DNA of 8,562 nt from JBAVQS01 sp049694275 (lineage in GTDB: Bacteria; Chloroflexota; Anaerolineae; UBA4142; SHND01), in contig JBAVQS010000368.1 in the NCBI GenBank assembly GCA_049694275.1, forward strand, positions 1 to 8,562. The letters run 5' to 3'. The notes beneath the pieces were generated by a model. That model ran no database searches and had not been told where the DNA came from. It worked only from the letters and a program-made list of their open reading frames with translations. The position numbers and the translations under genes were made by a program. Positions 5,310 to 8,562 of the stretch are shown piece after piece (positions within the stretch are counted from its first letter, which is position 1; the number at the start of each line of letters is the position of its first letter).

Positions 5310-6811
5310 TGTCAGAGTTGAATACAAGCTGGCCGGCCGAGAGCGTCGATGCGATTCGCATTACCCTGCTCAAGGGCCAGGTCGCGATTGAAGGGACCGA
5401 CGGGAACCAGATCGAGCTGGAGGGTGAGATGGACCAGCGGGGCGGCCGCGAAGTGCGCCTCGACCCGATGGGCCGCTGGCTCCCCCTCTCCCTCTGGGGC
5501 CGGCACGGCGAGAGCAATTTCACTCTCCGCCTGCCGAAAAGCAAAGCCTGGGTGGTGGACCTCTATGCCACGCAGGCCGAGGTCGAGGTGAGCGACATCC
5601 AGGCGCGGCTGAGTGTCCGCCTGGGCAAGGGCGATGTGCGCGTGGAAAACTGCCGCGGCCAGTTCGCGCTGATGGCGGGCCGCGGCGATGTCGAGATAGA
5701 GGGCTGCACCGAGGCGGATATGCCCGAGCGCCCGCCAGTCCCGGAAGGGATGAACGCCCAGTTTGGGCCGATCCCACCGACGCCGCCGATCCCCCCCATC
5801 CCGCCCGTCCCGCCGATTCCGCCGATGGAAGCGAACGGCCCGAAGGTCGAATTCGGTTTCGGGCACCGGGGTCGGATGCACATGCGCATGGACCCCAAGA
5901 TGCGCATCAAGATGCGGATGGGACGCGGCGACGACCGGCCCGGCGCAGAACCGGAAGGGGACTGGGAGGACTGGAACGGCGAGGAGTGGGCGCGCTGGGG
6001 TGAAGAGATCGGCGAGCGCGCCGCGGCCTGGGCCGAGGGCTTTGTCTCGCAGGTTTTCAGCCAGTTCGGCGGCGTGATCGACAAGAAGGGAGTTAGCCTC
6101 CAGCTCGGCCGGGGCGACGTCAAGATCGAGGACCTCACTGCGCGCGAGTGCCATATCGGCATGGGCGGCGGAGATGTCGAGCTCGACGGCGGATGCATCG
6201 ACAACCTGACCATCCAATCGAGCCACGGCGACATCGAGATTGACGAGGTGCTCCCCGCCGGCACATGGAGCGTCGATCTCCGGCACGGCGACATCGAGCT
6301 CTCGCTTCCGTCCGATACGCGGGCGCGGCTCGACGTGGCTACCCGCCACGGCGATATCCAGTCGGACGTGCCTCTGGTGCGGGTCAACCGCCCCGGCCGC
6401 GAATCGCGGCACGGCGGGCGGATGGTCGGGACCAGCGGGCCGAGCGAAGGGGCGATTGCCCAGATTAGCCTGACGACCGTCAAGGGCGACATTCACATCA
6501 CCGGGCCCAAGGGGGAGAGCGGACGCCGCGAGCGCGCCCCCGAATCGGCCTGGTTCACCCCGCCGCCGCCGCCCCCCACCAGCGCGCCGACGACCGACGC
6601 GAGTCCCGTGGGCGGACGCGCGACGGATGCACCTGCTTCGCCGCTCGCCAGCTCGCCGGACGCCAGCCGCGCCGGGGACGTGCCGGCGGGCCGCGCGGCG
6701 GATGCGCCCGCGGGGCCGCGGTACAATTCGCAGGTGGAAATCTTGAAAGCGCTCGCCGAGAACAAGATCAGCGTCGCCGAAGCGGAGCAGTTGCTCAAGA
6801 GCATCCGATAA
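5309..6811 (+). CDS. DUF4097-type beta-strand repeat protein with C-terminal helical hairpin
   Basis: AAGGAG (5296-5301) lies 7 bases before the ATG, inside the upstream gene. The 500-residue protein has no signal peptide or membrane segment. It carries eight G-D repeats of the GRGDVEIE / RHGDIELS type, with the Asp at 109, 127, 270, 289, 308, 328, 349 and 394, a period of 18-21 residues typical of the DUF4097 (YvlB/LiaX-like) beta-helical fold. Between the second and third repeats sits an unusual insert of about 135 residues. It has a Pro-rich run (IPPTPPIPPIPPVPPIPP, 155-172), a Met/Arg/Lys stretch (190-204) and a Trp-rich amphipathic segment (219-250). A Pro/Ala/Asp-rich linker (416-470) leads to VEILKALAENKISVAEAEQL (476-495), the same motif as in the upstream DUF2089 protein. 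DUF4097 proteins are often tied to envelope stress in Firmicutes; a like role here is inference. Confidence 0.9.
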   Translation: MSELNTSWPAESVDAIRITLLKGQVAIEGTDGNQIELEGEMDQRGGREVRLDPMGRWLPLSLWGRHGESNFTLRLPKSKAWVVDLYATQAEVEVSDIQARLSVRLGKGDVRVENCRGQFALMAGRGDVEIEGCTEADMPERPPVPEGMNAQFGPIPPTPPIPPIPPVPPIPPMEANGPKVEFGFGHRGRMHMRMDPKMRIKMRMGRGDDRPGAEPEGDWEDWNGEEWARWGEEIGERAAAWAEGFVSQVFSQFGGVIDKKGVSLQLGRGDVKIEDLTARECHIGMGGGDVELDGGCIDNLTIQSSHGDIEIDEVLPAGTWSVDLRHGDIELSLPSDTRARLDVATRHGDIQSDVPLVRVNRPGRESRHGGRMVGTSGPSEGAIAQISLTTVKGDIHITGPKGESGRRERAPESAWFTPPPPPPTSAPTTDASPVGGRATDAPASPLASSPDASRAGDVPAGRAADAPAGPRYNSQVEILKALAENKISVAEAEQLLKSIR

Positions 6812-6845
6812 CGAGTCATCAGTAAAAAGTAGGGGTAACGGTCCT

Positions 6846-6907
6846 GGGGGACGCGTGGCGTGCGCGAGCACGTAAGCCTGTGGCTACGGGCGGATGCGCG
6901 TTCCCCC
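6846..6907 (+). other. Possible branched RNA structure in the leader of the MFS gene
   Basis: GGGGGACGCG (6846-6855) can pair with CGCGTTCCCCC (6897-6907), leaving one bulged T. Inside are CGTGC-GCGA-GCACG (6859-6872), a stem closed by a GNRA-type loop, and AGCC-TGT-GGCT (6875-6885). The result would be a three-way junction with 5'-CGGGCGGATG-3' as a junction strand. A small hairpin, CTTGA/TCAAG (6909-6922), then precedes the SD. There is no T-run. It matches no riboswitch I can recognise. In GC-rich DNA such folding can arise by chance. Confidence 0.4.
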
Positions 6908-6940
6908 TCTTGAATTCTCAAGCGGGAAGGAAAGCAAACG

Positions 6941-8341
6941 ATGAGCGCGACGAACAGTACACCGGCGTACGAGCCGCCGCCGAACGGTTTCAGGACGTTT
7001 GTGATTGTCTGGGCGACCCAGTCCATTTCGGTGCTGGGCTCCGCCCTCACCTTTTTTGCGACGACCATCTGGTTGACTCAGGTGCTTTACCCGCGGCCGG
7101 AGGACAAGCCGCAGCTCGCCCTGGCCCTCTCGGCGGTGGCGCTCGTCTTTGCCCTCCCCACCGTCTTTGCCGCGCCGTTGGCCGGCGCATGGGCGGACCG
7201 GCACGACCGCAAGCAGACGATGATGGCGATGGATTTCGCCAACGGGGTGGTCAGCCTCGTGATCGCCCTGCTGATTCTCACCAACGTCATGCAGTTGTGG
7301 ATGCTCCTCGCGCTCACCGTAGTCTATTCGCTCCTCGGCGCGTTTCACAACTCGGCCTTTGACACCTCGTATGCGATGCTCGTCCCCGAAGCGCAACTCC
7401 CGCGCGCCAACGGGATGATGCAGACCATCTGGTCGCTCTCGGGCATCGTCTCGCCTGCGATTGCGGCCATGCTCATCTCGCTCCCCCAGCTCGCACGGCA
7501 GGGGCTCATCCCCGGCGGCGCGGGCGGCTGGCTCGCCGGAATCCGCGACGGCTCGCCCCTCGCCATCGGCATGGATGGGGTCACCTTTTTTCTCGCGGCG
7601 GCCACGCTCATTTTCCTTTACATCCCGTCTCCGAAGCGAACCGACCTGCACGCCGAATCGGGCAAAGGCAAGAGCATCTGGGCCGACATCAAGGAGGGGG
7701 GCCTCTACATCTGGCATCGCCGGCCGCTGTTGTGGCTCCTCGGTACGTTTACCGTCGCCAACCTGGTGAGCTCGCCCATCGGCATCTTTGTCCCGCTCAT
7801 GCTCAAATTCAATCTCCAGCCCGACTGGGCGGCGCGCGGGTTTACCTTTGAGACGGCGCTGGCGCTGATGAGCTCGATTGGCGCAGTGGGCGGCGTGGCG
7901 GGCGGGTTCCTCATCAGCGCGTGGGGCGGATTAAAGAAAAAGCGCGTGTACGGCGTCCTTGGCGGCATGATCGTCGCCGGGCTCGCCCAGATCATCTTTG
8001 GCTTTTCCCCTCTCTTTTTCCTCACCGCCGCGATGATGGGCGTGCTGGAGGGGATGACGCCGGTGATGAATGCGCACTCACAGGCGATCTGGCAGACGCA
8101 GACGCCGCGCGAACTGCAGGGGCGCGTCTTTGCCGTGCGCCGCGTCATCGCCCAGTTCACCTGGCCCCTCTCGACCGCGGTCGCGGGATGGGTCGCCGGC
8201 GTTTTCAACCCCGGCACGGTGGTCGCGATTCTCGGCGTCGTGCTCGTCGTCTTTTGCGTCGCCCAGCTTTTCAATCCCTACCTGCTGCGCGTCGAGGACA
8301 AGGAATGGCTGGATGCGCGGGCGGTCGCGCTGGGAGAATAA
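6941..8341 (+). CDS. MFS exporter, Mef/EntS-like (MFS_3)
   Basis: This 466-residue protein has about 12 hydrophobic segments and is an inner-membrane, proton-driven exporter by family. Motif A after the second helix reads AGAWADRHDRKQTM (81-94). LPRANGMMQTIWSLSGIVSP (153-172) and QTQTPRELQGRVFAVRRVIA (385-404) are the signatures of the macrolide-efflux Mef and enterobactin-exporter EntS branch. The loop at 183-206 (RQGLIPGGAGGWLAGIRDG) is longer than usual. The central cytoplasmic loop is at about 230-262. The start is set by AAGGA (6927-6931) 9 bases upstream. The gene follows the DUF4097 gene by 129 bases on the same strand with no clear promoter between, so co-transcription is likely. The substrate is unknown: drugs, siderophores and lipids are all possible. 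Next to a DUF2089/DUF4097 pair, export of an envelope-active compound is a reasonable guess. Confidence 0.92.
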   Translation: MSATNSTPAYEPPPNGFRTFVIVWATQSISVLGSALTFFATTIWLTQVLYPRPEDKPQLALALSAVALVFALPTVFAAPLAGAWADRHDRKQTMMAMDFANGVVSLVIALLILTNVMQLWMLLALTVVYSLLGAFHNSAFDTSYAMLVPEAQLPRANGMMQTIWSLSGIVSPAIAAMLISLPQLARQGLIPGGAGGWLAGIRDGSPLAIGMDGVTFFLAAATLIFLYIPSPKRTDLHAESGKGKSIWADIKEGGLYIWHRRPLLWLLGTFTVANLVSSPIGIFVPLMLKFNLQPDWAARGFTFETALALMSSIGAVGGVAGGFLISAWGGLKKKRVYGVLGGMIVAGLAQIIFGFSPLFFLTAAMMGVLEGMTPVMNAHSQAIWQTQTPRELQGRVFAVRRVIAQFTWPLSTAVAGWVAGVFNPGTVVAILGVVLVVFCVAQLFNPYLLRVEDKEWLDARAVALGE

Positions 8342-8396
8342 AAAAGTCGGTTCGTATATTATCGGCCAGACGGTAATCCTGGAGCCATTGGGAAAA

Positions 8397-8425
8397 TTGA
8401 CTTGAGGTCGATTCGGGTTTATGAT
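8397..8425 (+). promoter_or_regulatory. Strong sigma70-type promoter cut off from its gene
   Basis: TTGACT (8397-8402) and TATGAT (8420-8425) are 17 bases apart, with CGATTCGGG in the spacer as in the promoter at 1012-1040. Transcription would start near 8432, but the insertion-sequence end follows within about 5 bases, so no plus-strand gene is seen downstream. RNA from here would run antisense to the transposase. Confidence 0.65.
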
Positions 8426-8436
8426 ATTCTTACTAA

Positions 8437-8562
8437 GTAACCGTTCAGTCAAGTGATGGCCCGGGCAACAACGACGGTGGTTCAGCACCGCTGATGGCCG
8501 CCGCACAGGCTGCCGTCAGATAATCCAACACGTCGCGCCGCTGCTGACGGAGTGTCGTAACG
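8437..8562. mobile_element. End of an insertion sequence, probably IS66 family (runs off the right edge)
   Basis: The transposase C-terminus on the minus strand ends at 8445, and the likely outer end of the element is GTAACCGTTCAG at 8437-8448, which contains the stop codon. If so, the duplicated target (8 bp in IS66) would be 8429-8436, CTTACTAA. The other end lies outside the window, so neither the inverted repeat nor the duplication can be confirmed. Confidence 0.6.
8445..8562 (-). CDS. Transposase, C-terminal 38 residues (IS66-like), partial
   Basis: The minus-strand frame entering from the right edge reads VTTLRQQRRDVLDYLTAACA, continues to EPPSLLPGPSLD, and stops at TGA (8447-8445). 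TLRQQ.RDVLDYL..AC..A, followed after a short Gly/Ala stretch by PPSLLP, is the usual tail of one branch of IS66-family DDE transposases, as I recall it. The catalytic residues lie outside the window. It is too short for firm family assignment, but the match in spacing and motif is good, and the likely element end overlaps its stop codon. Confidence 0.7.
   Translation of the reverse strand, partial: VTTLRQQRRDVLDYLTAACAAAISGAEPPSLLPGPSLD

Noticed and set aside
5312..6871. A 519-codon open frame on the minus strand, antisense to the DUF4097 gene
   Set aside because: It is the GC-rich mirror of a well-supported gene with clear repeats and SD; its Ala/Arg/Pro-rich product has no domain or start signal.
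3772..8407. Shared 13-mer AATTGACTTGAGG at 3772-3784 and 8395-8407
   Set aside because: A 13-base match in 8.5 kb is close to chance expectation, and the first copy has no -10 box at the right distance.
8454..8550. Hairpins at the right edge (CGGTG/CACCG, CCGTCAG/CTGACGG) as a riboswitch or ncRNA downstream of the promoter
   Set aside because: The same bases encode, on the minus strand, a convincing transposase C-terminus, which explains the sequence better.

Overview
The window looks like a piece of a GC-rich bacterial chromosome, most likely from Chloroflexota (Anaerolineae-like or an uncultured relative). The grounds are family style, not a database match: a secreted protein with the LPSAAQALVSRTLGQDD / NPAQQIAAQF type of N-terminus, a membrane-anchored protein with a TPTRTPT linker and a GRYWMIG..SGGWYVYDGQRW N-terminal module, and a DUF2089 + DUF4097 gene pair. 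Sigma70-type promoters with 17-bp spacers are easy to see.

Left edge (1-394): the 5' end of a secreted-protein gene on the minus strand, with a clear SD and signal peptide, running off the window. The 749 bases between it and the next gene (395-1143) contain no convincing protein gene. They hold an inverted cluster of heptamer repeats, a minus-strand promoter with a perfect palindrome in its spacer, a degenerate palindromic interspersed repeat, a strong hairpin, a 9-bp-period repeat, one copy of a 32-bp direct repeat, and a plus-strand promoter followed by an attenuator-like terminator.

Centre-left (1003-3795): one large gene for an 835-residue single-pass membrane protein, visibly less GC-rich than its neighbours. 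It is bracketed by two exact 32-bp direct repeats (971-1002 and 3796-3827). The right copy is the 3' end of the two-domain sulfurtransferase gene (3792-4643, minus). The left copy still reads in frame as that protein's C-terminus, ending at its own stop. This is the arrangement left when DNA integrates at the 3' end of a gene, and is the most interesting observation here.

Centre (4644-4901): an AT-rich divergent control region with back-to-back promoters and a perfect 14-bp inverted repeat between the two -35 boxes.

Centre-right (4902-8341): a zinc-ribbon/HTH DUF2089 regulator, translationally coupled to a 500-residue DUF4097 repeat protein, then after 129 bases an MFS exporter of the Mef/EntS type. 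The first two are one operon; the exporter probably belongs to it or is read from a structured leader. Regulator plus beta-strand protein plus exporter suggests an envelope- or compound-stress unit, but this is inference.

Right edge (8342-8562): a strong plus-strand promoter that is cut off just after its -10 box by the end of an insertion sequence, whose transposase C-terminus (IS66-like) is read on the minus strand.
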